Below are positions 14,822-23,631 of a stretch of 45,385 nucleotides of DNA, one piece after another. Both the position numbers and the translations under genes were made by a program. The number at the start of each line of letters is the position of its first letter. Positions within the stretch are counted from its first letter, which is position 1. Below the pieces are notes generated by a model. The model did not search any database. It had not been told where the DNA came from and saw only the letters and a list, made by a program, of their open reading frames with translations. Origin of the DNA: an archaeon (GTDB taxonomy: Archaea > Nanobdellota > Nanobdellia > Pacearchaeales > GW2011-AR1); assembly GCA_027343665.1 (NCBI GenBank), contig DAHWKL010000002.1:1-45385 (forward strand), in the 5' to 3' direction.

Positions 14822-15433
14822 ATGGAAATAGAAGACCAGAAATCTCTTTGGAACAGGATAGCTCCGGAGTGGCACAAGCACAAGGAGAAACCATCTGAAA
14901 ATGCAGTTAAGTTTCTCGAAAATACAAAAGGTAATGTTCTTGATTTAGGCTCAGGCTCCGGAAGGCATCTAATGAAGATAAAAGAAGGAAAGATGTTCTT
15001 GTCAGATTTCTCTGAAAGGATGCTTGAACTTGCAAAGGGAAAAGCTGAAGAGAAAAAAATCCCTGCTGAGTTCCTGCAAAACGAACTTGATGATATTCCT
15101 AAGCCTGACAACTTTTTCGATTACGCAATATGCATTTCAGCGCTCCATTGCATTCCGACTGAAAGCAAAAGAGAAGCAGTGGTGAAAGAACTTTCCCGTG
15201 TCCTTAAACCCGAAGGGGAAGCTTACATCGGTGTCTGGAACGCAGAATCGAAAAGGCTCAAGAGAAAGAATAAGGGTAAAGAAAGATTCATCGCCTGGAC
15301 TGACAAAGGAAAGAGATATTATCATCTTTTCGATGAAAAAGAAGCACACGGGCTTTTTGAAAAAGCGGGATTCAAGATCCTCTCGACCCACAATTCCGAG
15401 ATGATGATCAATTTTGTGATAAAGAAGTTGTAA
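14822..15433 (+). CDS. SAM-dependent methyltransferase, Trm9/ALKBH8-like
   Basis: The class I methyltransferase motif I is NVLDLGSGSGRHL, followed by FLSDFSERMLELAK (motif II) and a DYAICISALHCIPT strand. The opening SLWNRIAPEWHKHKEKP, the GEAYIGVWN strand after motif III and the HLF-E-A-GLFEKAGF end resemble Trm9 and ALKBH8 methyltransferases. Those enzymes turn cm5U34 into mcm5U34 in tRNA, the step after Elp3. A GTG start at 14774 is in frame, but TATA-like ATAAATAAA (around 14792-14800) favours ATG 14822. Assignment to Trm9 rather than a generic methyltransferase is an inference helped by the nearby elp3. Confidence 0.65.
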   Translation: MEIEDQKSLWNRIAPEWHKHKEKPSENAVKFLENTKGNVLDLGSGSGRHLMKIKEGKMFLSDFSERMLELAKGKAEEKKIPAEFLQNELDDIPKPDNFFDYAICISALHCIPTESKREAVVKELSRVLKPEGEAYIGVWNAESKRLKRKNKGKERFIAWTDKGKRYYHLFDEKEAHGLFEKAGFKILSTHNSEMMINFVIKKL

Positions 15434-15478
15434 TTCTTTAATAGTAACTTTTATAAGTCTCCCGATACATGAAAGGTG

Positions 15479-15907
15479 ATGGAAGATGATGAAAAACGAG
15501 CAGAGATAAGGTTTAAGTATACTCCAAAAAATAAAAATGGAGAACCTCCAAGACCCGTAAAATATCTCTCAAGACCTGAAGCTGTCCAGTTAAGATTGGG
15601 AAAAGCGGGCAAACCCGGAATGGGAATTATGGAATATCCGGGAGTCATGAACTTTTACGAACGTGCAAAAAAAGAAGGATTAAAAGATCCTGATTTAAAA
15701 TATCTCATAACCAGATATTACACGTATCGTGAGGAAGTTGAATTCGGCGTCCCGGTCATGCTTGGCGCGGCACTCGATATCGCAATAGGGGAAAGAGACA
15801 GCAAACTGCTGGAAGCGCAAAAGAATGATCCGGAAGGAAACCACAAACTCGGAAAGATTACAAGAAAAACGATAGAATCAAAGGTCAGGATGCTTGAAGA
15901 CTTTTAA
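15479..15907 (+). CDS. Conserved-looking soluble protein of unknown function
   Basis: The 142-residue protein is rich in Arg, Lys, Glu and Tyr. Residues 15-55 are proline- and glycine-rich (GEPPRPVKYLSRPEAVQLRL, then KAGKPGMGIMEYPGV) and the remainder is helical. No catalytic motif is recognisable. TATA-like TTTATAA near 15450 is 26 nt before the ATG at 15479, which I prefer over the GTG one codon upstream. The Pro-Gly segment resembles nucleic-acid or protein interaction loops, but no family can be assigned. Confidence 0.6.
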   Translation: MEDDEKRAEIRFKYTPKNKNGEPPRPVKYLSRPEAVQLRLGKAGKPGMGIMEYPGVMNFYERAKKEGLKDPDLKYLITRYYTYREEVEFGVPVMLGAALDIAIGERDSKLLEAQKNDPEGNHKLGKITRKTIESKVRMLEDF

Positions 15908-15948
15908 TCCAACAATAAAATTATAAATATGCCGGCTCTTTATTCTCT

Positions 15949-16482
15949 ATGCCAACTGAAATTGAAGAGAAACGTATAGAACCTATGAATATAGTAGCCA
16001 TATTTCTTCTCGGCCTTGCAGCGGCGCTTTTCATAATCGGCGCAATAACATCTTTTTCTATAGTAAACAACCAGACTCTGATGATTATTGTAGGAATTGT
16101 CTATTTTGTCGTTGCTGTCGCTTTGCTCTATCCAAAGAAAAGAAGAACAAGCATAAGCATTCCTGAGCCGCAAATTGTAGAAACCCAAAAGATTGTTGAG
16201 AAACCTGTAGTGAAAGAGGTTATAAAATACAAAGACAGGCCCATCGAGAAAGTTATAGAAAAGGAAGTCCCGGTTGTGCAAGAAAGAATAATAGAAAAGG
16301 AGAAGACTGAGCCGAAAAAATCAAAATATGTCGGCTCGAAATACAACGAGAAATATCATCTAAGAACATGCAGATTTGCGGGAGCGATAAAGAAAGAATA
16401 TTTGATTGAGGAAGATGACGTGAAATATTTCAAACTCAGAGGTTACAAGCCCTGCGCAGTCTGCCACCCGGAGAGGAATTAA
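15949..16482 (+). CDS. Two-TM membrane protein with charged linker and Ada-like metal-binding domain
   Basis: Two transmembrane segments lie at about residues 15-35 and 43-62. A 60-residue Lys/Glu/Val-rich linker follows, with repeated VEK/EKV units (KVIEKEVPVVQERIIEKEK). The C-terminal domain (about 125-177) contains HLRTCRFA and PCAVCHPERN, the His/Cys pattern of the Ada-like or micrococcal-nuclease-associated metal-binding domain. In this fold HxxxC and CxxC with flanking residues bind Zn. The domain would lie on the cytoplasmic or extracytoplasmic face at the end of a stalk. The domain call is by motif; its role is unknown. The stop overlaps the convergent gene by 4 bp. Confidence 0.6.
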   Translation: MPTEIEEKRIEPMNIVAIFLLGLAAALFIIGAITSFSIVNNQTLMIIVGIVYFVVAVALLYPKKRRTSISIPEPQIVETQKIVEKPVVKEVIKYKDRPIEKVIEKEVPVVQERIIEKEKTEPKKSKYVGSKYNEKYHLRTCRFAGAIKKEYLIEEDDVKYFKLRGYKPCAVCHPERN

Positions 16483-17015
16483 TTTTTTCCATCTTCCTTA
16501 TTGTTCTTTCCCTTTCCCCTCATAATTTTCATCATATCAAAAAAGCTCTTTTTCTCAAAGGTTATTATTTTCATCTCATCAAGGGAAATTGTGGTTTTGA
16601 TAAGACCAAGATTGTTCAAAAATCCCGTGACTATGAGAAAACTTTTTCCGTTGAGTTTCTGGAGACTGAAAAGAAGTTTCTGAATTCTTCCATTTATCTT
16701 TTCTTCCTGTAACTTCTGGAATATCATCTTCTCAAAATCTTCAAGATTGAAATTGTAGTCAACCGAAATCTCCTCGAAAGGTCTCTCATCATAATTCTCG
16801 ACATCAAGGAGCTCAACTTTGTCGTTCACTTTGAAAGAATGCATCTTCTTCGTTTCGGGTATGAGAAAATCGAAATGTACACGATTGTCTGCTCCGGATT
16901 TCTCCCTGTCAAGGACGAAAAAACAGCTGCACGGATAAGCTTTCGGATTTTTTTTCATGAACTCTTTATACTCATCCGATTCAGTCAGTTTCTCATGATA
17001 AAATCTGAAGTTCAT
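16479..17015 (-). CDS. Unknown conserved-looking protein
   Basis: The 178-residue mixed alpha/beta protein has no recognisable motif. Notable stretches are PKAYPCSCFFVLDREKS near residue 25, a two-strand segment MHSFKVNDKVELLDVENYDE, and a very basic C-terminus (KIMRGKGKNNKEDGKN) that may bind nucleic acid or a ribosome. It ends at a TAA sharing bases with the convergent upstream gene. Codon use and compactness support it being real. Confidence 0.55.
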   Translation of the reverse strand: MNFRFYHEKLTESDEYKEFMKKNPKAYPCSCFFVLDREKSGADNRVHFDFLIPETKKMHSFKVNDKVELLDVENYDERPFEEISVDYNFNLEDFEKMIFQKLQEEKINGRIQKLLFSLQKLNGKSFLIVTGFLNNLGLIKTTISLDEMKIITFEKKSFFDMMKIMRGKGKNNKEDGKN

Positions 17016-17045
17016 ACAAAAACCAAAAAGAAGTAGTTTATAAGT

Positions 17046-18554
17046 CTATTTCAAATCCCCAAATTTCTTTCCGTCTTTCAAAAGCCCCCAGAGTATTTCG
17101 GTCAAAGAATTTATCTTAACACGAATCTGCTTTTCCGTATCACGATCTCTGACAGTCACACTTTTGTCTTTGAGAGAATCATAATCAACTGTAATTGCAT
17201 AAGGTGTTCCCTGCATAGCGCTTCTTAGATATCTTTTTCCTATGCTCCCGGTGAAATCATAATCTACAACAAAACTTTTCTCCAGCTCAAGCGCAATTTT
17301 TTCCGCAACATCCCTGAGTTCCGGTTTTTTCATCAGGGGGAAAACAGAAACATCTATCGGACTCATATGGTAAGGAACTTTTAGGATAGTTTTGCCTTCA
17401 CCTTCCTCTTTCTTGTCATAAAAAAGATCTATGAGGGAATAAGTCGGCCTGTCACTTCCGAAAGCTATCTCAAGAACGTGCGGTATGAACTTCTCTCCAT
17501 TATCACGCACAGCTTCCAATTTCACGCCCGAAGCTTTTGAATGCTGAGTAAGATCATAATCTGTTCTGTCATGTACCCCACAGACCTCAGTCCATCCATA
17601 ATTATTCAGGTTCAGTTCAATATCCCATGCATCATCCGCATAGAATGCTTTTTCTTCCGAATGATGCTGTCTCATCCTTATTCTTTCTTGAGGTATTCCA
17701 AAATTTCTAAACTGAGTATAAGCAAGCCAGATACACCAGCCATAAGCCTGGCTCTTTATGAGTTTTTTCTTGAGGGCTTCTTCTACAGATATCTTTTTTT
17801 CTGAGAATTTTCCCGCCTTCTGCTCTGCTTCTGACCAGAAAGGAAGTTCCTCGTTTTTTATTTTTTCATAAGGTTCCCAGTTATTTTTCTCCTTTGGATC
17901 AACAAACATCTGGCCTTCAGCCTGGGTGAATTCACGGCCACGAAGAACATTCTGTCTTGGAGAGATCTCATTCCTGTAAGCTTTTCCTATCTGAAAAACC
18001 CCAAAAGGGATTCTCTTCCTGAAATAATTGTAATATCTTATGTAAGGGAGATAAGTTCCTGTCGCCGTTTCAGGCCTGAGAGATGCTTCTTTTCCTCCGA
18101 CCACAGTCCCTAACATCAGGCTTTGCTTCTCTATTTTTTCCTCAAAGTCACCCTTGCATGTCGGACATTTTATCTTGTTTTTCTTTATGAAATCCAAAAT
18201 CTCTTTGTTCGAAAAAGCATCAGCTGAGATGTCTCTGCCCTCTTCAATCAATTTGTCAGCCCTGAAAACAGCGCCACATTTTTTGCATTTTATCGTCCTA
18301 TCTTGAAAAGTGTCCAGGTGTCCGGAAGCTTTCCAGACTTCATTGGGGAGAACTGTCGGACCTTCAACTTCCCTGTAACCATTCTCATTGAAAGTTTTCC
18401 TGATTGAATTCTCGACCCTATTTTTCAAAAGTTTTCCCAGTGGTCCGTAAGTATAGAATCCTGCAAGCCCGCCGTAAATCTCCGGCGAAGGCCCCCATAT
18501 AAGCCCTGCTTCCTGAACAAAAGCGGAAAAATCCTTTTCATTACCGTTTGCCAT
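17046..18554 (-). CDS. glyS: Glycyl-tRNA synthetase (archaeal/eukaryotic-type alpha2 dimer)
   Basis: It charges tRNA-Gly. Class II signatures are present: motif 2 FRNEISPRQNVLRGREFTQAE and motif 3 near FGSDRPTYSLID. Two zinc-type pairs are typical of this enzyme: CKKCGAVF and CPTCKGDF. The opening GLIWGPSPEIYGGLAGFY is the family N-terminus. The C-terminal anticodon-binding domain follows residue 390. At 502 residues it is slightly short of the ~570 usual length. Its ATG is 1 nt from the upstream thrS stop, so the two synthetases form an operon. Confidence 0.93.
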   Translation of the reverse strand: MANGNEKDFSAFVQEAGLIWGPSPEIYGGLAGFYTYGPLGKLLKNRVENSIRKTFNENGYREVEGPTVLPNEVWKASGHLDTFQDRTIKCKKCGAVFRADKLIEEGRDISADAFSNKEILDFIKKNKIKCPTCKGDFEEKIEKQSLMLGTVVGGKEASLRPETATGTYLPYIRYYNYFRKRIPFGVFQIGKAYRNEISPRQNVLRGREFTQAEGQMFVDPKEKNNWEPYEKIKNEELPFWSEAEQKAGKFSEKKISVEEALKKKLIKSQAYGWCIWLAYTQFRNFGIPQERIRMRQHHSEEKAFYADDAWDIELNLNNYGWTEVCGVHDRTDYDLTQHSKASGVKLEAVRDNGEKFIPHVLEIAFGSDRPTYSLIDLFYDKKEEGEGKTILKVPYHMSPIDVSVFPLMKKPELRDVAEKIALELEKSFVVDYDFTGSIGKRYLRSAMQGTPYAITVDYDSLKDKSVTVRDRDTEKQIRVKINSLTEILWGLLKDGKKFGDLK

Positions 18555-18555
18555 T

Positions 18556-20274
18556 TTATCTCTTCTTGTTTATTTCCTTTTTCAACTTTGATATAAACTG
18601 CAGAATCTGTACATTATGTTCGAGGCTTCCGTCACGCGAACGAACGCTTATCGTCTTTGATTCTTCTTCTTTGTCTCCGATAGTCACCATATAAAAGACT
18701 CTCTCGAGTTGTGCATTCCTCACTTTCTTCCCGAGACTCTCGTTTGAATCATCAATCTCAACACGGAAACCAGAATCAATAAATTTTTTTTTCAGTTTTT
18801 GGGAAAATTTAACATTCTTCTCGTTCATAGGAAGAATCCTAACCTGAATTGGCGAAAGCCACAGAGGCAGATTTCCCTGAGTCTTCTCAAGAATGTATGA
18901 GATTACTCTTTCAGTCGCTCCTGTCGACGAACGGTGAATTATCATTGGTGTCTTCTCTTTCCCGTCTTTGTCAAGATAAGTCATCCCGAATTTTCCCGCA
19001 TTGGAGAAATCTATCTGGATTGTTATCAAAGTATCTTCTTTCCCGTAAACATCTTTGTACTGCAGATCAAGCTTTGGCCCGTAAAAAGCCGCCTCTCCAT
19101 CGGCTTCAGTGTAATTTATCTTAAGCTTATCGAGAATGTTTTTCATAGCTGCCTGAGTCTCATCCCATGCCTTGGGGTCATTTATATATTTGTTGTTCTC
19201 ATTTTTAGGATCCCACTTCGAGAATCTATAAGTTATCTCAATGCTGAAAACTTTCATTACATAATTTATTAAATCCATAACTTTCCCGAACTCTTCTTCA
19301 ACTTGTTCCGGAGTACATATGATATGGGCATCAGCAAGCGTGAACTGCCTTACTCTTGTAAGCCCCCTCAGTTCACCTGATTGCTCATTTCTGAACAATG
19401 TCGCTATCTCCGCATATTTTTTAGGAAGATCTTTGTAACTTCTGGGTTTCCTTTTGTAAAGAACAAACTGGAAAGGGCAGGTCATAGGACGTAGCGCAAA
19501 ATCTTCATTTCCGACGGGGAGAACAAACATCCCATCCTTGTAATGCTGCCAGTGTCCTGAAATTTTGTAAAGATCACTTTTTGCCATCACTGGGGTTGCC
19601 GTGTGCTCATAACCTCTTTTTAATTCTTCGTCAACAATGAATCTCTCTATCTCCCTTTTTATTGCTGTCCCTTTTGGAGTCAAAAGAGGCAAACCCTGAC
19701 CTATGACATCATTCACGATATAAAGATCAAGTTCTTTCCCAAGTTCAACATTACTCTTTTTGTCATTTTGCCCTCTTATGGCCTGGACCTTGTTTTTTTC
19801 CATAACTTTCCAGAGTCTTTTTCTCTCTTCAGTCGAAAGCTCCTTTTCATCAGCTTTTATGACAATTTCCCTTGAAAGTTCGGACAAAGGATGTCCTTTG
19901 ACACGAAGCTCGAAAGTTTTGTAATAGCCAAAAGGCGCCCTTGAGACTTCAAATCCTTTCTCTTTGAGCTCTCTTTCCGATTCTTTCAGAATTTCAACAG
20001 CTTTTTCGGGTGAACCTAAATTTCTTGAAAGGTGCGCATAAGGGTAAAGGACGATTCTTTTTGTTCCGACTTTTTCAGAGATATCATTCACGTTTTTTAC
20101 AAGCTCGGCGACACTCTTTATCGAATCTCCTTTCTCAACAGCTGTGAGAACAGCAAGAGCTTCTTCTACTCTTTTTTTGGATGTTTCCAAAGCTGGAAGG
20201 TCTTCCATATCCTTTAGGGCTTTCTTCAGGCCTTCCCATTCAATATAATCCACATGCAAAGCCAAGATTTTCAT
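18556..20274 (-). CDS. thrS: Threonyl-tRNA synthetase with archaeal DTD-like editing domain
   Basis: The N-terminus MKILALHVDYIEW begins the archaeal NTD1 editing domain, related to D-aminoacyl-tRNA deacylase. Its VLYPYAHLSRNLGSPEKA and RAPFGYYKTFELRVKGHPLSE segments contact the mischarged serine. The class II core shows TCPFQF (zinc Cys), FRNEQSGELRGLTRVRQFTLADAH (zinc His, motif 2; shown as positions near 330) and MIIHRSSTGATERV (motif 3). The C-terminal anticodon domain follows. The length is 572 versus about 620 in many archaea. A TATA-like element lies about 26 nt upstream (plus-strand TTTTATAAATTTA). GlyRS follows in the same operon. Confidence 0.93.
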   Translation of the reverse strand: MKILALHVDYIEWEGLKKALKDMEDLPALETSKKRVEEALAVLTAVEKGDSIKSVAELVKNVNDISEKVGTKRIVLYPYAHLSRNLGSPEKAVEILKESERELKEKGFEVSRAPFGYYKTFELRVKGHPLSELSREIVIKADEKELSTEERKRLWKVMEKNKVQAIRGQNDKKSNVELGKELDLYIVNDVIGQGLPLLTPKGTAIKREIERFIVDEELKRGYEHTATPVMAKSDLYKISGHWQHYKDGMFVLPVGNEDFALRPMTCPFQFVLYKRKPRSYKDLPKKYAEIATLFRNEQSGELRGLTRVRQFTLADAHIICTPEQVEEEFGKVMDLINYVMKVFSIEITYRFSKWDPKNENNKYINDPKAWDETQAAMKNILDKLKINYTEADGEAAFYGPKLDLQYKDVYGKEDTLITIQIDFSNAGKFGMTYLDKDGKEKTPMIIHRSSTGATERVISYILEKTQGNLPLWLSPIQVRILPMNEKNVKFSQKLKKKFIDSGFRVEIDDSNESLGKKVRNAQLERVFYMVTIGDKEEESKTISVRSRDGSLEHNVQILQFISKLKKEINKKR

Positions 20275-20400
20275 AAAAAACTAATGGGGCCTTATTTTAT
20301 AAATTTATAGAAAAAAATCAAGACAATATCATGAAATATGTAATACACAAAGTTTAAAAAACAGGTTGAGGAAATATTTTTATGATGGTGAAAAAAGACC

Positions 20401-21015
20401 ATGAAAAAAGCAATTTATACAATTTTATTAACAGCCGTGCTGGTTCCTTTGACAGCACAAAACTCAGGGGAAGATTATCTAAAAAACGAATGGAATGACC
20501 AAAGAAAAGAAATCCTTGCGATAAAAGAAGCATTATCAAAGGAGGATATAAGTTTTCAGATTTCTGAAATTCCTGTAAAGAACAGATATCTTACGGTAAA
20601 ATCAATTGAGGATATAGTCGAAAGAGAATCCGGGTTTGATCCCTTTGCGGTAAATAAAAAGTCTGATGCTAAAGGGCTCATGCAAATCACAAAAACTGCA
20701 TGGAAGGAAGTGAATCCAAAAACACCTTATGAGACAAATTGGTACAAGCCAAAAGCAAATCTGGAGACCGGAATAAAGTATCTTGGCTGGCTGGAAAGAG
20801 CGATTTCACGCAATAACTCACGTTGGAAGCATCTGAGCAGAAAAGAAAGAACAGACCAGATTCTCGCGGCTTATAATTGGGGATACCAAAACTTAAAAGA
20901 TGCAAAATGGAATTTGAATGAGGCTCCAAAAGAAACAAAAAGATATCTTGTTTTTATGAATCATAAGGATAAACCTCACCCCGTCAAGCATCGAAAACAC
21001 CAAAAATATTTATAA
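20401..21015 (+). CDS. Secreted SLT-type lytic transglycosylase-like (lysozyme-like) protein
   Basis: Residues 1-20 look like a signal peptide (KKAIYTILLTAVLVPLTA). The SLT (Slt70-like) domain starts near residue 60 with catalytic Glu76 in ERESGFDPFAVN. It is followed by GLMQITKTAW (residues 92-101), NLETGIKYLGWL and AAYNWGYQN, the conserved order for goose-type/SLT lysozyme folds. The enzymes cleave the glycan strands of bacterial peptidoglycan, which archaea lack, so it may act on another cell's wall or on a surface glycan. The tail is very basic (HPVKHRKHQKYL). Bacterial origin by transfer is likely but inferred. Composition looks like its neighbours. Confidence 0.78.
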   Translation: MKKAIYTILLTAVLVPLTAQNSGEDYLKNEWNDQRKEILAIKEALSKEDISFQISEIPVKNRYLTVKSIEDIVERESGFDPFAVNKKSDAKGLMQITKTAWKEVNPKTPYETNWYKPKANLETGIKYLGWLERAISRNNSRWKHLSRKERTDQILAAYNWGYQNLKDAKWNLNEAPKETKRYLVFMNHKDKPHPVKHRKHQKYL

Positions 21016-21038
21016 ATCTACTTCCCTTGTTTTTGTGA

Positions 21039-23573
21039 ATGGAAAAGAGAGTGATATTTGATTATTTTTTATATGCAATGTTGCCGGTTTTCCTTTTGAT
21101 TCTGATATTCTCAGTCCCGGTATCTCTGGCAAATCAAAATATAATCAATGCTTCAATAAGCACGCAATATTCCACCGGCTCTTCAATATCCGGATTCCTG
21201 TATGGTTCTTTTTCAAAAGAGCCTGTAAATACACTTTTAGTAGATTCTTTTAATAATTCGGTTCCTCTTAAAGACCTCATTTTAAATTCACCAGGTTACA
21301 AATATAACTGCACCTTCCCGGACTGCGCGTCGAGATACAACGGATCGAATCCTCAAAGCTCGAAAAATTATCAATTGGCTGCTGGAAAGAATGAAACTTT
21401 GGGTTTTCTTCTCACAGGAAATTTGACTTCAATAGATTCCGCATCTTTCAACATAACAAGCAATGCTTCTCAAAGCCAATTTGATCAGATAAAAGTTGAT
21501 GTCTTGAATGATGGGATTATTGACGCTATGAATTCAAAACCAAGTACAACTCCTGGAAACAAGAATTATGGATGCTACAATCCTTCATCCGGAATCAATA
21601 TAGCACTTGCCGGCGGATTGTCAAACCAGGCATGCGAGATGGTGAATCTGACAGAATCTCCAGCCCTCCAGATTGGCGGGTGGTTTAATACTTCAGGGGG
21701 AACACCTGGAAACAATATCTCAATGAGGATTTATAATGTAAATGGAACTCCACTTACTTCGTGCAATATAGCACCAAAACAGATACCTTCGGGAGGAGGA
21801 GACGTATTCTGCAATGTGAATGTGCCTGTTCAAAAGCCTTCGACTTATTATGTTTGCGCTTTTGTCCCAAGCGGAATGACGGGAGGACAATATAGGATGA
21901 AAGGTTACACTTCAGGAAATGTATGCGGTTTCCAGGGCACACCTGTGCAAAAATCAGTAGCGGCATATTCGATTGGCGCAAGGCAGTTTCAGTTTGCTTC
22001 ACCTGGAACTATTGCAGTCCAGGGTTTAGCCACCAAGATAGGAAATTATATCGTAAAAACTTACCCTGAGGGCTGCGTTAATGGATGCTATGTTCCCATA
22101 ACCCTGATTTCTAATGCCAACCAGAAAGTAACTTTGAATAACCTATATGTAAGTTACAGCGCCAAAAATCTCCCTGAAGAATACACCACAAATTTTTATG
22201 ACCTTGGTGAGATGAACTCTTATGTGAATGCAACAAATCAACAGTTATCTCTTGGAAACTTCTTTCCAATACCATCAGGGACCCTTGGGAGCACGAATTA
22301 TCGCCTTGATATAAATGGGCTTAACGTGATAGACAAAACAATTTATGTTTCAGATTTTGCAATAAGTTTATCACCTTTGGCTTATGCTGTAAATTTCCCA
22401 GTCAATTTCTTTGTGTATGTGCCTTCAGGACTTAATGTAGCTGGGTTCACATGGAATTTCGGGGACGGCTCAAAAGTGCAAACAAGTTCTTCTAATACTT
22501 TATCTCACACATATAATTCAACAGGAAATTACACTGTCCAATTAGTCACTTCATCGAAAGGGGAGACCATATCCAAAAATTTCATCGTTCATATCTTACC
22601 TGCAAAAGATTTCATAAACACTGAATTCTCAACAAAAGAATCTTTCATGAACTCCTTTGTGTCACAGATTTCCCCATTTGATAATTTTCAAAAACAGAAG
22701 ATAAATTCTACCTTAAACTTGGGTAACATAACCGGAACACTGAACCAGATAAAGGCATTAAATTCTTCAGCAACTTCTGAATCCGATTATGAATCAATTT
22801 TTGGAAAGATTTTATACCTTAAAGTTCCTGAAAGTTTATCAAAGACCTCCCAAAGCACACCTTTCATTGTCCAGAACAACTCAATAGATCTTAGTATGCT
22901 CGGTGGGATAACAGGAAAAAATTATCCTACAGATGGCAACAGTTATGCAGCTTATTGGGACTTTAACAATATTGGATCAGAAGTTTCTTCATTGAATCTG
23001 TTTGTAAAAATGGATGATGGCTCAACAGCCTCCTTCAATTTTTACACATTGACAACGACTCCAAAAACAACGTTAAATGAATCTTATTACATCGTTTTCC
23101 CTGCTTCACAGAGTTGGATTTTCCAAAACGGTTCCGGCGTCGTAAGCTCTCAGAATGGTTACTCTTATGTTAAGGCAAATTCACAAAAAACAGTCGAATT
23201 TATGACCCCACAAAACCTAGGCGGAAGCTATTCATTTTTTATAGCACCTGAAGTTATTGAAGCACAAGCTTCGATACCAACCCCGACACCAGCCAAGAAT
23301 AACATCTGGATAGCGATTCTCGGAATAGGAATAGTGCTGGTTTTGGGAGTAATAGCTTATTTTCTTGTCAAAACATGGTATGATAAAAGATATGAAAAAT
23401 TCCTTTTCCCTGACAAAAATCAGCTTTACAACGCGATATTTTACATAACAAATTCCATAAAGAACGGTGTTGAAGAAAGCGAGATAAAAAAGAATCTGTC
23501 AAAAGCGGGCTGGAAAGGCGAGCAGATAACTTATCTTATGAAGAAATATCACGGCAAAAAGACAGGAATGTGA
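21039..23573 (+). CDS. Large surface protein with PKD domain and C-terminal membrane anchor
   Basis: At 844 residues, this starts with a membrane/signal segment (residues 10-30), then a long Ser/Thr/Asn-rich extracellular region with many N-x-S/T sites. A PKD fold is visible near residues 465-510 (NFGDGSKVQ, SHTYNSTGNYTVQL). Near residue 755 a transmembrane helix (IAILGIGIVLVLGVIAYF) leads to a 70-residue helical cytoplasmic tail ending in ITYLMKKYHGKKTGM. The paired cysteines (CTFPDCASR, GCVNGCYV) suggest disulfides. This is typical of archaeal adhesion or surface-layer-like proteins. It directly follows the SLT gene (23 nt), possibly one transcript. Confidence 0.7.
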   Translation: MEKRVIFDYFLYAMLPVFLLILIFSVPVSLANQNIINASISTQYSTGSSISGFLYGSFSKEPVNTLLVDSFNNSVPLKDLILNSPGYKYNCTFPDCASRYNGSNPQSSKNYQLAAGKNETLGFLLTGNLTSIDSASFNITSNASQSQFDQIKVDVLNDGIIDAMNSKPSTTPGNKNYGCYNPSSGINIALAGGLSNQACEMVNLTESPALQIGGWFNTSGGTPGNNISMRIYNVNGTPLTSCNIAPKQIPSGGGDVFCNVNVPVQKPSTYYVCAFVPSGMTGGQYRMKGYTSGNVCGFQGTPVQKSVAAYSIGARQFQFASPGTIAVQGLATKIGNYIVKTYPEGCVNGCYVPITLISNANQKVTLNNLYVSYSAKNLPEEYTTNFYDLGEMNSYVNATNQQLSLGNFFPIPSGTLGSTNYRLDINGLNVIDKTIYVSDFAISLSPLAYAVNFPVNFFVYVPSGLNVAGFTWNFGDGSKVQTSSSNTLSHTYNSTGNYTVQLVTSSKGETISKNFIVHILPAKDFINTEFSTKESFMNSFVSQISPFDNFQKQKINSTLNLGNITGTLNQIKALNSSATSESDYESIFGKILYLKVPESLSKTSQSTPFIVQNNSIDLSMLGGITGKNYPTDGNSYAAYWDFNNIGSEVSSLNLFVKMDDGSTASFNFYTLTTTPKTTLNESYYIVFPASQSWIFQNGSGVVSSQNGYSYVKANSQKTVEFMTPQNLGGSYSFFIAPEVIEAQASIPTPTPAKNNIWIAILGIGIVLVLGVIAYFLVKTWYDKRYEKFLFPDKNQLYNAIFYITNSIKNGVEESEIKKNLSKAGWKGEQITYLMKKYHGKKTGM

Positions 23574-23631
23574 ACCCAAAAAGGAAAATTGATACACAAA
23601 ATTTAATAAACAAAAAAGATAAACAATTAAT

